From Shinisaurus crocodilurus (taxonomy: Eukaryota; Chordata; Lepidosauria; Squamata; Shinisauridae): a stretch of DNA of 64,000 nucleotides. This document shows positions 32,091 through 42,985 of the stretch, piece after piece (the first letter of the stretch is position 1; every line of letters begins with the position of its first letter). The stretch is from assembly GCA_021292165.1 (NCBI GenBank), contig CM037880.1, positions 185,005,970 to 185,069,969 on the forward strand, written 5' to 3'. The notes under the pieces were generated by a model. The model saw nothing but the letters and a program-made list of their open reading frames with translations. It made no database searches and had not been told where the DNA came from. A program made the translations under genes and the position numbers.

Positions 32091-33569
32091 ATGTCTTCCA
32101 TATTTCTTTACTGTTATTTCCTCCAGTGTGAACAGTACTGAGCTGTTATACTTTGAGCTTGGGGATCTTTCCTCTTTTTTGCCTTATCCAGTAGGAAGTA
32201 AAATGGAAAAAAGAGCCTGCGGTCTTGTTCTGTTGGCTCCTAATAGTCTTGCATGAGGCTGTATGGCCCACACTAAGAGAGCTGTGCCTAGGAGAGAAGC
32301 ATGACTTGCTCCCCCCCACCCCTACCGCAGTTACGCCCCGGGTGTCATGTAAAGTTTGATACATAATTCACGGTGTACCTGGAGGCCACACAGACTGTGT
32401 GTTCTGAATTACGGCCTTTGGGGCACCCCAAAACTCCACGCAGGCCTGTCCTTTCCATCAGGGTACTTTAATTTGAGGATTTATGTTGCTCTTGAGCAGA
32501 TACGATTTATTCATAATCTAGGAAGATATGCCAACTTCATTTCAGTTTGCGAAACATCAGAACTTGCACCCTGTTTGCACCCTCGAATGCGAGCGCATTT
32601 TCCAGGCAAAGCTCACATATTCCTGAATTTGTGAATTAAAAAAATTGCTTCCAACCGATTTTTATTTGCCGGGTTGCGCGCAGCCGAAGCTGAGCTGTTA
32701 GTTTGCCATCTTCCCCACAGGGAGTCCCCCCAGATGCTCACATTTCCCATTTGGATGGCAAGAACAAAAACTCGCATTTGGCAATGGGAATGAGGCAGCC
32801 CAAGTTTCAATCTAAACAGAAGGGAATTTGTTGAAGAACCATTTGAACAAAACAACTCAGCAATGTTCAAAACCTACCACAAATCTTTCAGAGCCCCCCC
32901 CCCCCCGCGCCACTGCCTGCAATTCCCTTTACATTCTTTACAACCAATTCATGCAAATGCTGTTGAAGTATTTGGGTTATAATATCTGGATAGATGATAG
33001 GTCAAGGGTGAAAACTACAAGGACTGTGGGGACTTCGCTGATGCAATTACAATTCATGGCTTATTTTGTATACAAATGTGTTCATGCTCTGTTTATGTGT
33101 GGGCTGGGAGTCTCTTTCTAATTTTGCTCACAGCGTTAATATCATTAGCAGTAGCTTGTTTGTATACTGCAGATAAGTAATAATTTAACTCCTCTGTGTA
33201 GTTAAGAAACAATATTTACTTAATTACTCTTTTTCATAATGGTTTTCTTCTTCATTACTGTATGCAGAGAAGAGGCAGCAGGCTTGAATACTGCTGAGCA
33301 GTTTTGCTAGTCTGCAGGATGCCTTTGTGAGCCCAAATTTAAAGGTGGAAAATGCATTTCACAACGTATTTGTCAACTGGAAAGTAGCTGCTGGTTCAGA
33401 CCTAAAGGACACATGGAAATAAACACCACCACAAGCTCCACAAAAGAGGAAGAACTAGGATTTGTGTTCATAGACCACAGTCTCTAAACCACATGTACTC
33501 TCTCAGTAGATACATATACACTCTCTTCTCTGGAGCAGGAAACATGTTTGCAGGCCCCATTTTGAAAAG
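32091..33569. other. unassigned; partly enhancer-like
   Basis: A C run lies at 32887-32897. The stretch 32990-33270 is repeat-poor and rich in TAATTTAA/CTTAATTA motifs, a weak CNE candidate. Short opposed open frames at 32356-32870 show no domain. Confidence 0.35.
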
Positions 33570-33743
33570 TTATTTATTTATTTATTTATTATATTTATAC
33601 CCCCGCCTTTTTTCCTGCAAGGAACCCAAGGCAGCTTACATAATCCTCCTCCTCCTTCTCTCCATGTTATCCTCACAACAGCCCTGTGAGGTAGGTGAGG
33701 CTGAGAGTCAGTGACCAGCCCAAAGTCACCCAGTGAGTTTCAT
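33570..33743 (-). mobile_element. squamate tRNA-derived SINE, 5' truncated
   Basis: The reversed copy starts with a TTATTTATTTATT tail, then CCCGCCTTTTTTCCTGCAAG, GAACCCAAGGCAGCTTACAT and GTCACCCAGTGAGTTTCAT. The tRNA-like head is absent. Confidence 0.9.
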
Positions 33744-34130
33744 TGTAAAACATGTGTAGTTTTACAATGAGAGTCTTGCAGGCCATATATGCTAAGACAC
33801 CTGAGGTTTATTCCCTGCAGCTGGGCGATCCAAGGAGGTTTGCTTCTGGGACCTTCATACGGTGTAAAACTCTTCAGGGTCCCACCACCTGATGGTTACA
33901 ACCTTTATCCTAACACAATAGCAGAGTGCAGCCTCTCAGTTTAATCGAAAGATATGAGGTAAGATTCCCTCAATAAAGAGAAAGTATGAGGGTAACAGAA
34001 GATTTGGGGAGAGGCCTCAGTTCTGTCACATACTGCAGACAGGGGAAGCTCGCTTCAGCTTCTCTCCAGCTTGGACATCTTCCAGGTGGTTATATACCAT
34101 GGTCTCTTCCAATGGGTTGCATGTAGGGAA
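33744..34130. other. unassigned non-coding DNA
   Basis: Nothing recognised. Confidence 0.3.
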
Positions 34131-34345
34131 GGGTGAAATTTTCATTTCAGTTCAATTTTTTAAATAAGAATTTACCAAAATTCTCATTTCTCCATATTTG
34201 GGGTGGAAAGAACTTGAGATTTGAAAAAAAAAAGTGAGAGAAACTGAAACTGACAGATTTTTCTATTCAGTCCAAGAGCTTTGAGTGCTTAGCTCTTAAA
34301 AGTCTGGGTTTGATGTGGGAGAAAGCAAAACAGACAGAATTGTCC
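34131..34345 (+). repeat. dispersed repeat, copy B
   Basis: GAAATTTTCATTTCAGTTCA, CATATTTGGGGTGGAAAGAA, CTTGAGATTTG, AGAGCTTTGAGTGCTTAGCT, CTTAAAAGTCTGGGTTTGAT: the reverse complement order of 26180-26370. Confidence 0.5.
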
Positions 34346-36454
34346 ATTCCAAGCTGCAGGCATGCTGAAGGGGTTCAAGAAGGGCTTGGGCTTAGTTCTT
34401 CAATGGATCTTCCATTGCTATGGTAAAGTGGGGTTGATCAACAATTCCAGGTGGAGCCAGCTTGTTCCTATGAGAGCCACAGTTTTAACTTCTACTGTCC
34501 AGGGCTGGCAGTATCCCAGGTGGGTAGAGCAGTAGAGTAAGGGGAAAATGGCCTACTGTGCCATTCTACAGAAGAAAACTGCCTGGTGAGGGGTGCTATC
34601 TATTTCCTTTTTCAGCAGGACCTTTTGCAACCACATGGTGTGTGAGTGACATTAACAGCATTTAGGGATCAGAGACAAGCAACGGTTTTGCACATGCACA
34701 CGAACCATCACAGATCTAACCCTCAGAAGCAACCTTAGAAACACTGCTTTTCAGTGGAGTCAGTTCACACAGTCCTCTGCGAATCATCAAATGCAGACTG
34801 ATCAATGTAATCAAGTGAGGTACACACATTTGTGTTCTAGCCCCCAAGACCATGGCTAATAGAGCTGTTGGCTTTATTTATTTCATAATAAAATGTTTCC
34901 TTTATGTGACACCTTTCTTCCCCCCCCCCCCCGAGTGTTGTCATGCCTGGTGACAAATATTTCTTCCCTTAGTCTCTGAATGGGGCAGTGGACACCAACA
35001 GTCACAGAGATGCAGTTTAAGGATAACACACACACACACACACACACTGGTTCCTCTGTATTCATTGTTCTCCTTTGTCACAGCACTGTCTCTCCTCAAT
35101 GAGAGGGCCTACAATATTCCCCTTATTTTCATAGTTCCTTTATAAGTTTTAAGAGAAAGTTCTTCACTGTTGTCACAAAGATACTTAGTGGTTTCATAAA
35201 ACTTTTCCCCCCTTTCTAAAGAACATGTTTTCTTTTCAGGTGTCTCTGCATGACCCCAAATGAGAGGCAAGATCGATTTGTCATCCTATTTCTGGCTTTT
35301 CTTTCTTGTAATGCCAATGCACATCCAGACATCTTCCAACAACCTTTTTTCTTTGGCTGTTTGTCACTAGATCGTCACTTGCCATCTGGGCCTCTACATG
35401 TTTTAACACTTTCTTTTAAAACTCCTCTCTTTAGGGGAAAAAATCTGTTTCCCTTCCTGTCTGGGTTTCTTTTCAATCAAATTATTTTCTTTCTCAGCAG
35501 CATTTAAAATCTTAATCCTGCTTTATTGCAGATTCTTCACTGCAGTTTATAATCTGTCATTTCACAGACATCATCATTTTACATGGTTTTATAATGTAAA
35601 AACATTTGTTTGCACTGTTTTATACTAGTAGCATATGTTTTATAATCCTAGCACATGTCAATTACATATTGGGGAGAATTTCCTTGCCTCTTCCAACTCT
35701 GTTCTATTATCTGCTTTCAATTCCTCATCATATCTCCTCCTGTTCAGCTCTTCCCAATTTTGCTGTTTGCTTTCTGCATCTACTTCTAAAAATATTTGGC
35801 TTGCTCTTGACCATCTGTTGTCCAAATGACTAGAATGTCTTCCTCACTTCTTCCTGATATGTCTTCCTTATTTTGATGCTTGGAATAACGGTGTTCATAT
35901 GATTTTTCCTCATATATGTTCACAGAATGTGTGAAGGGGGAATAGCCCTGCCGTGATACATTCACTGACCATGACCCTCTGGTGGCAGCACATACAGCAT
36001 TAAAGGGCCCGATGCCCTTTCTCATTAACCTGTAGCTGTAGGATATCCCCCCAATCCTTGTCCAACTCTGATTTCAGTTGAGTCACACAATAATTCACAG
36101 GGGTTTAAAGCTCACTTCTCCTTTGAGGCAGCCCGTAATGAACCCCTGAAGTTCTTTTCCAAGCACGGCTCAGGAGAATGTCACCAGCATCTCTAAGATT
36201 CATCCTTCACACTTGCCCCATGTCTATATAAGCTCATTTGGCATCAGTCTTCCACTTTCATGCCTTCATGTAATGCCACCATATATGCCTACTCTATGCA
36301 TCTCTGTGTCCGGGCATCAAACCATCTCCCTCAACTCTTTCAGTTCCCATTTAAAAATGGTAGCCAGGTTAACAGGGCACATAAACATAGTAGAAAACCT
36401 GATGTTTGGGCTTTGCAAGATTCCATTTTGTTGTGTTTTTCTGAACAAAGAAAT
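34346..36454. other. unassigned non-coding DNA
   Basis: C run at 34920-34932 and (CA)n at 35027-35046. Pyrimidine-rich DNA at 35200-35850 carries several short frames and a splice-acceptor-like TTTTCTTTTCAGGTGTC at 35230-35246 without a recognisable exon. Confidence 0.35.
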
Positions 36455-36457
36455 TTA

Positions 36458-36531
36458 GGCACAACCCTATGTTTAGACAGAAAAAAAAGTCCCACATTTT
36501 TTAATGTCTAAACATGCATAGGATTGCACCC
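36458..36531. mobile_element. Harbinger-like MITE, 74 bp
   Basis: Ends GGCACAACCCTATGTTTAGA and AAACATGCATAGGATTGCAC are inverted. The exact trinucleotide TTA lies on both sides (36455-36457, 36532-36534). The core GACAGAAAAAAAAGTCCCAC is as in the larger relatives at 48889 and 59716. Confidence 0.75.
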
Positions 36532-36702
36532 TTAGAGGTCTTTACATAAGAGAGTCTTAGATATTAGCATGAAGTACTACTCGGAATGTAGTAAAAGTAG
36601 AAGGAATATTCAAAAGAGTGTGGTGCTCTAGAAGTGAGCAGGTTGATATCAGAAACACCATTCCTTATATGCTGCACAGTGATAGGTTAAGTTGATCTAG
36701 AG

Positions 36703-37060
36703 CAGGGGTACTCAACCTGGTGCCCTCCAGACATTTTGGACTACTTAGCTGGCAAGACCAATGGTCAGGCTTTATGGGAATTGTAGTCCAAAACATCTGA
36801 GGGGCACCAGGTTTATGGAGGAGAAGGCTATCAATGACTACTAGTCCTGGCTATATGCCACCTCTAGTATCAGAGGCAGTGTGCCTATGGACACCAGTTG
36901 CTGGGGAACTTGGGCGGGAGGGTGCTGGTGCATTCATGTCCTGCTTGTACATTTCCTGTGGGCAGCTTGTTGGCCACTGTGTGAACAGAATGCTGGACTA
37001 CATGGACTCTTGATCTGATCCAGCATGGCTCTTCTTATGTTCTTAGGTTGCCTACCCCTG
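36703..37060. mobile_element. hAT-like MITE carrying a CR1 insertion
   Basis: Left end CAGGGGTACTCAACCTGGTG, right end GGTTGCCTACCCCTG. The exact octamer ATCTAGAG flanks both sides (36695-36702 and 37061-37068). The inner arms TTTTGGACTACTTAGCTGG / GAATTGTAGTCCAAAACATC are still palindromic. The right arm is split at 36814-37044 by a CR1 3' end. Confidence 0.9.
36814..37044 (+). mobile_element. CR1 LINE 3' end inside an hAT MITE
   Basis: ATGGAGGAGAAGGCTATCAA, ACACCAGTTGCTGGGGAACT, CAGCTTGTTGGCCACTGTGT, TGGCTCTTCTTATGTTCTTA. The MITE sequence AGGTT occurs on both sides (36809-36813, 37045-37049), compatible with a very short duplication or microhomology. Confidence 0.9.
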
Positions 37061-37068
37061 ATCTAGAG

Positions 37069-38771
37069 CCTTGTTTATATTGCCAGTATGTGCATTGCCA
37101 CTCTGGAATCAGACAAGTTATTTTTTAAAAAAATCATAAAATTTCATTAATCTGTCTCAGTTTATACACAACTGCTTATTAGGTCAAACTATGCACAAGC
37201 CACATGTGCGGTCCTGTTCCTCCTCCATTCTTGGTGCACTGCAATTGAAAATTTCATGAGTTCATTAGCTGTAGTTTCTCAGTATACCCAAACTGGTAAA
37301 TGATGGTTACCAGCTTCAGGATCTGATACTTCAGTTTGAAGTCAGCTGCTTATTCTAGTTTGTTTCAAAGCTGCTAACCATAGTTTCCCAGTTCAAACAT
37401 AATGGGAAAGTATGATTGATTTGCCTAGGATGACTTCTATCACCACACACTGGGAAGGGAGATGGAAAGGGCAGTGCCAGGACAGAATGCTCAGGCATAT
37501 ATCAACTTAATAAGTCGTGATATGTTTAAGCTGAATTGGGGCAATTTTCTCATCCAGATCTCACAGATAGTATGTATGAGGTGTTAGCTGAAAATAGTGC
37601 ACTGGTGATTGTCAGAGAGTGGAATTAGAAGCAGGGATGATCTGGACTGCATAGAGCAGGTGCTCAGGTGTGAAATACCCAGTGCAAGTAGATGCCATTA
37701 TCTGAACCACACAGTCCTGGGTGCCCCAGCCTCTGTAACCATTGACACCTGCTGGAAAGGGTGAGGGCTCTTTCCCTTCTTGGTCACATGGAAGCATGTG
37801 GATGCTCACCAAGCCTTTTCCCCACATGGCCAGCCACTTGCCTGAACCTCTGTGCTATCCTGGCTATTATTTATTGCAATTTTTGCTGGGTGGCAACCCG
37901 CAGCCTCTTAGCCACTGCCTGTTGATCTCCAGCTTTGGGTAATCAGTGAAATAATTTATTGTTCATTTCACACAACACTGTAAAACCATTGTAGCAAAAC
38001 ATTGTAAAAGCACTTAAACATTTTCCACAAAAGTGTTTATGTGATCTGATAATACTTGTGAGGAACACTGTTCTTTGATTGTACGTCATCTTCATCCTTA
38101 AAAGGACCAATTCTTCTGTTTCCCATTTTGGGTTAGGGTGTTATTGTTGTTATTCACTTCAGGTTACTTTTTAAAGACAGATGTTGTTGTTTTGCTTCTA
38201 CAGCATACTAGAGGCTCAATCAACTTTGGTGTGATAGATTGCATTAGGTAAAATGCTCTAATTGAATGTTCTGTGACATTAGAAAATTCGAGATATAATT
38301 GGGTCACTGAACGACAAGAAGCACTGTATAAGATGACGAAAACACGTTGCAAAGCTTGCACAAGACAAATGAACATAAAAAGATTCATTCTCTAAGGGGT
38401 TCTGTTAATTGAATACATTTAATATTTTCAGAGGCAGTTAAAGCTGACACCTGCTGTTTTATAGACTGACATGGTCTGGAGCTATCTAGCTCTTTCCAGT
38501 AAGCTGAAGAAGCAAAATATCTAATTAAAATGAAGCAGGAAAGGCATTTAGTCAAATTGGTTAAAGTGTTGTTTTTAACATAGTTTTTAAAAATGACTAT
38601 TTCTGTGGACCTCTGTAGTTTGTCAAAACTATCAAGTATAGAAAGTATAAAGAGCCCAGGAAAATGTAACTGTTTGAATCTTCACAGTTTTTTTTACATC
38701 TGGAAAAATTGAAATGCAGTTCAAATTATTCATAAATTCTGAAAGAGGTGTAATTCTACCAAGATAATTAT
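37069..38771. other. unassigned; repeat-poor
   Basis: No gene or known repeat. 38160-38620 is AT-rich and even in composition, a weak CNE candidate. Confidence 0.35.
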
Positions 38772-39080
38772 AAGAGCATAAGAAGAGCAAAGAGCCCTGC
38801 TGGAACAGGCCAAAGCCCTGTCTAGTCCAGCATCCTGTTTGCCATTGTGGCCCAACAGGTGCTTATGGGAAGCCCCCAAGCAGGACAGGAGGGCAGTAGC
38901 CATATCCTACTGTTCTTGTCAAGTGTCTGGTATTCAGAGGGATGGTGACTCTGATCCTGCAGGCAGTATATACCCATAATGAATAGTTCCCCATGAATTT
39001 GTTTAATCCTCCATGAATTTGTCTAATCCCCTTTTAAAGCTGTCTAATTAAGTTGGTGGCCATCACCACATCATTAGCAC
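38772..39080 (-). mobile_element. CR1 LINE 3' end
   Basis: The reversed landmarks GAGCATAAGAAGAGCAAAGA, GTCTAGTCCAGCATCCTGTT, CATGAATTTGTCTAATCCCC and TTGGTGGCCATCACCACATC are in CR1 order. TCCATGAATTTGT appears in two tandem versions near 38990-39020, a small internal duplication. Confidence 0.9.
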
Positions 39081-39172
39081 ATCACTGAAATGAGGCACAT
39101 GACAAGTTGTAATACCTTCAGAAAATTGATATCAGTATTCATTGCTTTGAAACTACATTTTTCACATTCTTG

Positions 39173-39752
39173 AGAACATAAGAGCCATGCTGGATCAGAC
39201 CCCCTATCTAGTCCAGCATTCTATTCACACAGTGGCCAACCAGATGCCTTTGGGAGGCCCACAAGTAGGACATGAATTCAGTACCACCCTTCCACTTGTG
39301 TTCCTCAGCAACCTGTGTACATAGGCATACTGCCTCCGATACTGGAAGTAGCATATAGTCATCAGGATTACTAGCCATTGATAGCCTTCTCCTTGTGAAT
39401 TTGTCCTATCCCCTTTTACAGTCCTCCAAATTGGTGGCCATGACTACATATTGTGGAACTGGATTCCATAGTTTAACTGTATGCTGTGTGAAGAAGTATC
39501 TGTCCCGAATCTCCCACCAATCAGCTTCATGGGATAAACCCGTGTTCTAGTATTATGAGAGATAGAGAAACATGTCTCTGTATCCATTTTCTCCAGAGCA
39601 TGCACAATTTTGTACACCTCTATCATGTCATTGTTTTACTTACTTGTCTTTTTTCTAAGTTACACAGTTCCAGATGTTGTAAACTTTTCTCATAGGGGAG
39701 TTGCTCCAGCCCTTTGATTGTTTTGGATGCCCTTTTCTGTGTAGCATTTTCA
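39173..39752 (-). pseudogene. CR1 LINE ORF2 C-terminal remnant + 3' UTR
   Basis: The longest CR1 copy here. Minus-strand translation upstream (39623-39730) gives IKGLEQLPYEKSLQHL and NLEKRQ. A second frame (39444-39626) gives IEVYKIVHALEKMDTE, HNTRTRVYPMKLIGGRFGTD. These are the C-terminal blocks of the CR1 reverse transcriptase protein. The switch between frames and the loss of the KYFFTQ block show frameshifts, so the copy is dead. The 3' end is at GAGAACATAAGAGCCATGCT (about 39173). Confidence 0.9.
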
Positions 39753-40520
39753 GAGGGCTGGAGGGGCTGCCATGGGAAGGAGGAGGCTGGGAAGTCCACT
39801 TCCACCAGCACAGTTGATCCAGCTTAAATCTGGATCCAAGCCAACATTACTATTCCAAATGTACCTAGGGTGAACCTGACTCAAACTAAATTGAACTGCA
39901 AGGTTGCTCACACCCAACAGCCATAGTCTTCATTGTCACTCTGACTGCTAGCAAGTGGACTACGTATGGAGATGTCACAATTCGCACTGGCCTGGCTTCT
40001 TTTGTGTAAGGAAGGCTTCTCAGTGTGTAGAAAGGGAAAGGAAGAAGGTGACAGAAGAAAAACTATGGTTACAAGTTTGTACTGCCAAAAGTCCTGATCA
40101 GCCCTAGTGGGTGGAAGACTCAGTTCTTTAGCGATGATTGTTTGTGTCATAGTTTCTGTCATTCTTTACATAGTTTCCTGAAAGTCAAGTGCCATGCAAG
40201 GCAGGGGAAAAAAAATGAAATAAAAGGATGTGGCTCACAGGGAAAGAAACATTGCTGAAAACGTGTCAAGAATTTCAATTGAAATACAACCAGTCTTTTG
40301 GGCTGGCTAAAAATATGCACAGTTGGATCAACATGCACATAAAACTTTTATTTTCTTTTAGGCTCTATATACTTTTGCAGGCAAACATTTTAATACTTAA
40401 ACATGAAATATAAGATGTTATTTTTGATCTTCTCCAAACCATCATAAGAACTAGCCATGGTAGCTCCACAAAAGTGACAAAACAAACAGCAACACAAACG
40501 AAACACAGCATGTGCAGTTG
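39753..40520. other. unassigned non-coding DNA
   Basis: No gene or repeat family recognised. Confidence 0.35.
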
Positions 40521-40900
40521 TTTGTTTATTTATTCATTCATTTCTATCCTGTCCAATAGCCGACACTCTCTGGGAGGTTCACGAAACAAAACTTAAAGCC
40601 ATAAAATACAGTAACACAGTGTTCTCCAACCTTGGGTCCCCAGATGTTTTTGGTCTACAACTCCCAGCATGCCCCAGCCAGCATAGCTGGCTGGGACATG
40701 CTGGGAGTTGTAGGCCAAAAACATCTGGGGACCCAAAGTTGGAGAACACTGCAGTAACATAATAAAGCATAATATAAAAACCTTGGAAAGTTTAATATAA
40801 CAGAATAAAAAGTAAAAAACCAAAGCCGGCAGCAGTGCCAAGACCCATAAACAAACTAACACAATTTTTAGAACTGAAGGATTCAATGAGCCTCGGCTAC
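40521..40900 (-). mobile_element. LINE 3' end, interrupted by an hAT MITE
   Basis: On the plus strand (TTTATTCATTCATTT)-like tail complement, CCTGTCCAATAGCCGACACT, CTCTGGGAGGTTCACGAAAC, then AATACAGTAACA. After the MITE it resumes with CAGTAACATAATAAAGCATA and AATATAAAAACC. This resembles reversed LINE 3' ends of the GCGGTTCAC type. The clade is not resolved. Confidence 0.55.
40617..40751. mobile_element. hAT-like palindromic MITE with perfect 8-bp TSD
   Basis: 135 bp, almost a perfect palindrome: CAGTGTTCTCCAACCTTGGG ... CCAAAGTTGGAGAACACTG, with inner arms CTACAACTCCCAGCATGCCC / GGACATGCTGGGAGTTGTAG around CAGCATAGCTGG. CAGTAACA stands on both sides (40609-40616, 40752-40759). Very little divergence between the arms implies a recent copy. 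No coding capacity; it would depend on an autonomous hAT transposase. Confidence 0.92.
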
Positions 40901-40937
40901 TTGATTGTATTTATATTTTTTTAAAATATATAAATAA

Positions 40938-41171
40938 GGGAGCCAGTGTGGTGTAGTGGTGAGAGTGCTGGGCTGGGACTCAAGAGATCTGGGACTGGGT
41001 TCTAGTGGCCACTCAGCCATGAAGCTCACTGGGTGACTTTGGGCCAGTTACTGACTTTCAGCCTAACCTACCTCACAGGGTTGTTGTGAAGATAAAATGG
41101 AGAGGAGGAGGAGGAACCATGTAAACCACCTTGGGTTCCTTGCAAGAGGGGGGGAAAAGCATAAATATAGA
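40938..41171 (+). mobile_element. squamate tRNA-derived SINE, full length
   Basis: GGGAGCCAGTGTGGTGTAGT (A-box head), TGGGTTCTAGTGGCCACTCA (B-box region), ACCTACCTCACAGGGTTGTT, CCACCTTGGGTTCCTTGCAA. It carries a short extra CTGGGACT before the B box. Confidence 0.9.
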
Positions 41172-41917
41172 AACAGGATGGGAGTCAACGTTAGTGAGTA
41201 CAGCGCTCTCCCCACCCATCAATGGCTCTGGAAGGATGCTGCGTCATGATGTAGCATCTTTCCACAGAGATTGCTGTAGTGGTCCTACATGGCTGCTCCT
41301 ATTGCCCCCACCCCAATATTTTTTTAAAAAAAGAGAAGCGGGTAGACAAGCTCTGCTGCCAGTATTTTAAAAGGAAAGTCCTCTGCCCTTGAAGTTTGTA
41401 ATTATTTCCTCCTGCTCGTTCCTGTAAACTGCAGAAAGTAGTAGCTGCTCCAACTTTTGTTTCCGGAAGATGGATTTGTGATGTTAGGGAGGCACTCGAA
41501 TGGGACTGTGGTATCTTGGAACTACATTTCTGAACAGCCCTTGCAGTGGCCTGTGTCTTTCTCCTTGAGAGGAGGATTGACTTCCTAGGAGCAAGAGACA
41601 GAGAAAGGACTACGGGCTGGGAATGGATTTGTGATTGCTGATGAAGCTCAGACGGCTCTGTGGGAGTGCAGAGGTGTCAAGGAAGACAAACCTTGTTAGC
41701 CATTTGGGAACAAAGGCAGCTCTGGCATCTGTTGCTACACAACCTGACTCTGTGCAGAATGCCCTGGAACAGGCAGGCCTAATATGGCTGAAGCTGTGCA
41801 GGACTACCATTGAAATGGCAAATGCAGATGCCTGTGATGTCACATTTTGAACCCAGATCTTTTGTGCCACCTCAACAGGCAGCTGCAAGCTTTCCTGTGT
41901 CCTATTCCATTAGGGGC
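41172..41917. other. unassigned non-coding DNA
   Basis: Opposed open frames of 92 and 71 codons at 41610-41888 show no domain. Confidence 0.35.
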
Positions 41918-41989
41918 ACCATGCTGGCTGGGGAATGCGGGAATTGTAGGCCTTTTTTCTGTCTAAACATGCATAGGACGGCGCCATAA
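41918..41989. mobile_element. Harbinger-like MITE, right half only
   Basis: CTGGCTGGGGAATGCGGGAA, TTGTAGGCCTTTTTTCTGTC, AAACATGCATAGGACGGCGC then CATAAA. It matches the right half of 48889-49018. Confidence 0.7.
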
Positions 41990-42479
41990 ATCAACCGTTA
42001 TTTGCTAGCTACGTATCAGTCTGATTGCTCGAACCCACCAGCATTAGTGCAGAAGTTACTAACACTGAAGTGCCTTCAGCACTTGCCTCCAATCTTGGTT
42101 ATACAGGGACACTTCTGATTTATAAACCCATTACAGCACTCTTGTCCCAGTTCTAATCATTGCATAGAATCTCAGAGCAATACTACACGCTACTTTAAGG
42201 ATGTAAGCATGCAGCTGCATGCTTTTTTCTTTTTTTTACTCTAAGGTAAGTGCGAGTGGGGTGGAGGATGGGGTTAACCCTACCCTAGTGTAGAGGGTAG
42301 GGGGGCTTTAACCCTTTGTATCTTACTGTGTTCCTGATCCAGGTGCCCCGCACACACACCTTGCCAAAAAGTGATCTATTCAAGCAAACGGAACACATTT
42401 TGGCCATGTAACTTGCAGGCATGGGGAAGGAGCAATTCAGGTGGGAATCATAGTGGGGAGCAAAGGGTTAACAGACCCT
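41990..42479. other. unassigned non-coding DNA
   Basis: Nothing recognised. Confidence 0.3.
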
Positions 42480-42690
42480 ATTCCAGAAGCTAGGTTCCCA
42501 ATCCAGATTGGTTTCCTTGTGCTTACTTTTAGGAGTAAGAAGGAGGAGGAGGAAGAAGGAGAAGGAGAAGGAGAAAAAAGACACTGCTGCTAGATACATT
42601 TTTAAAAGTAATATGTGTGGTTTAGCCCTTCGGGGAATGAAATGCAAAAGAAAAAACAGTGAAAACCAAATAGGGGAATTCAGTAAACTG
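42480..42690. repeat. repeat related to 16974, with GGA/GAA tract
   Basis: TCCAGATTGGTTTCCTTGTG, CTTACTTTTAGGAGTAAG, then a purine tract (GGAGGAGGAAGAAGGAGAAG) and ATACATTTTTAAAAGTAATA. Confidence 0.4.
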
Positions 42691-42835
42691 CAAATCCCTG
42701 GATCGTTTTTCTTCACTCTGTAGGAGTTTCCCACATGAACTGTTTGGGAATTGTCTCATCCTCAGCACTGTAGTGATACACCATTTGCGAAAATTAGGAC
42801 ATTTTCTACATAAACAACGTAGTGCCAGGAACCCA

Positions 42836-42985
42836 GAAGTTGCTTCTCTGGCTCAGCTCGCAAGAACGCGAGTCGAGGAAAAGGTAGGGCGAGCGGAGCT
42901 CGGGGGGGGGGGTAGAGCCCGGCGAGTTCGTCGGACTTCCACCCTCCAACCGAGCTCCGCGCCCATCCCTAGCTGTGTCATATTT
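42836..42985. repeat. CpG-rich short segment
   Basis: CGCAAGAACGCGAGTCGAGG, GGGCGAGCGGAGCTC, a G run (42901-42910), CCGGCGAGTTCGTCGGAC, CCGAGCTCCGCGCCCATCCC. Unusually CpG-dense against AT-rich neighbours, with opposed GAGCTCGGnG / CCGAGCTCCGC ends. It looks like a young repeat insert rather than a promoter. Confidence 0.4.

Noticed and set aside
35215..35300. splice acceptor and coding exon
   Set aside because: TTTTCTTTTCAG is acceptor-like, but the following frame has no domain and soon becomes a low-complexity pyrimidine stretch.
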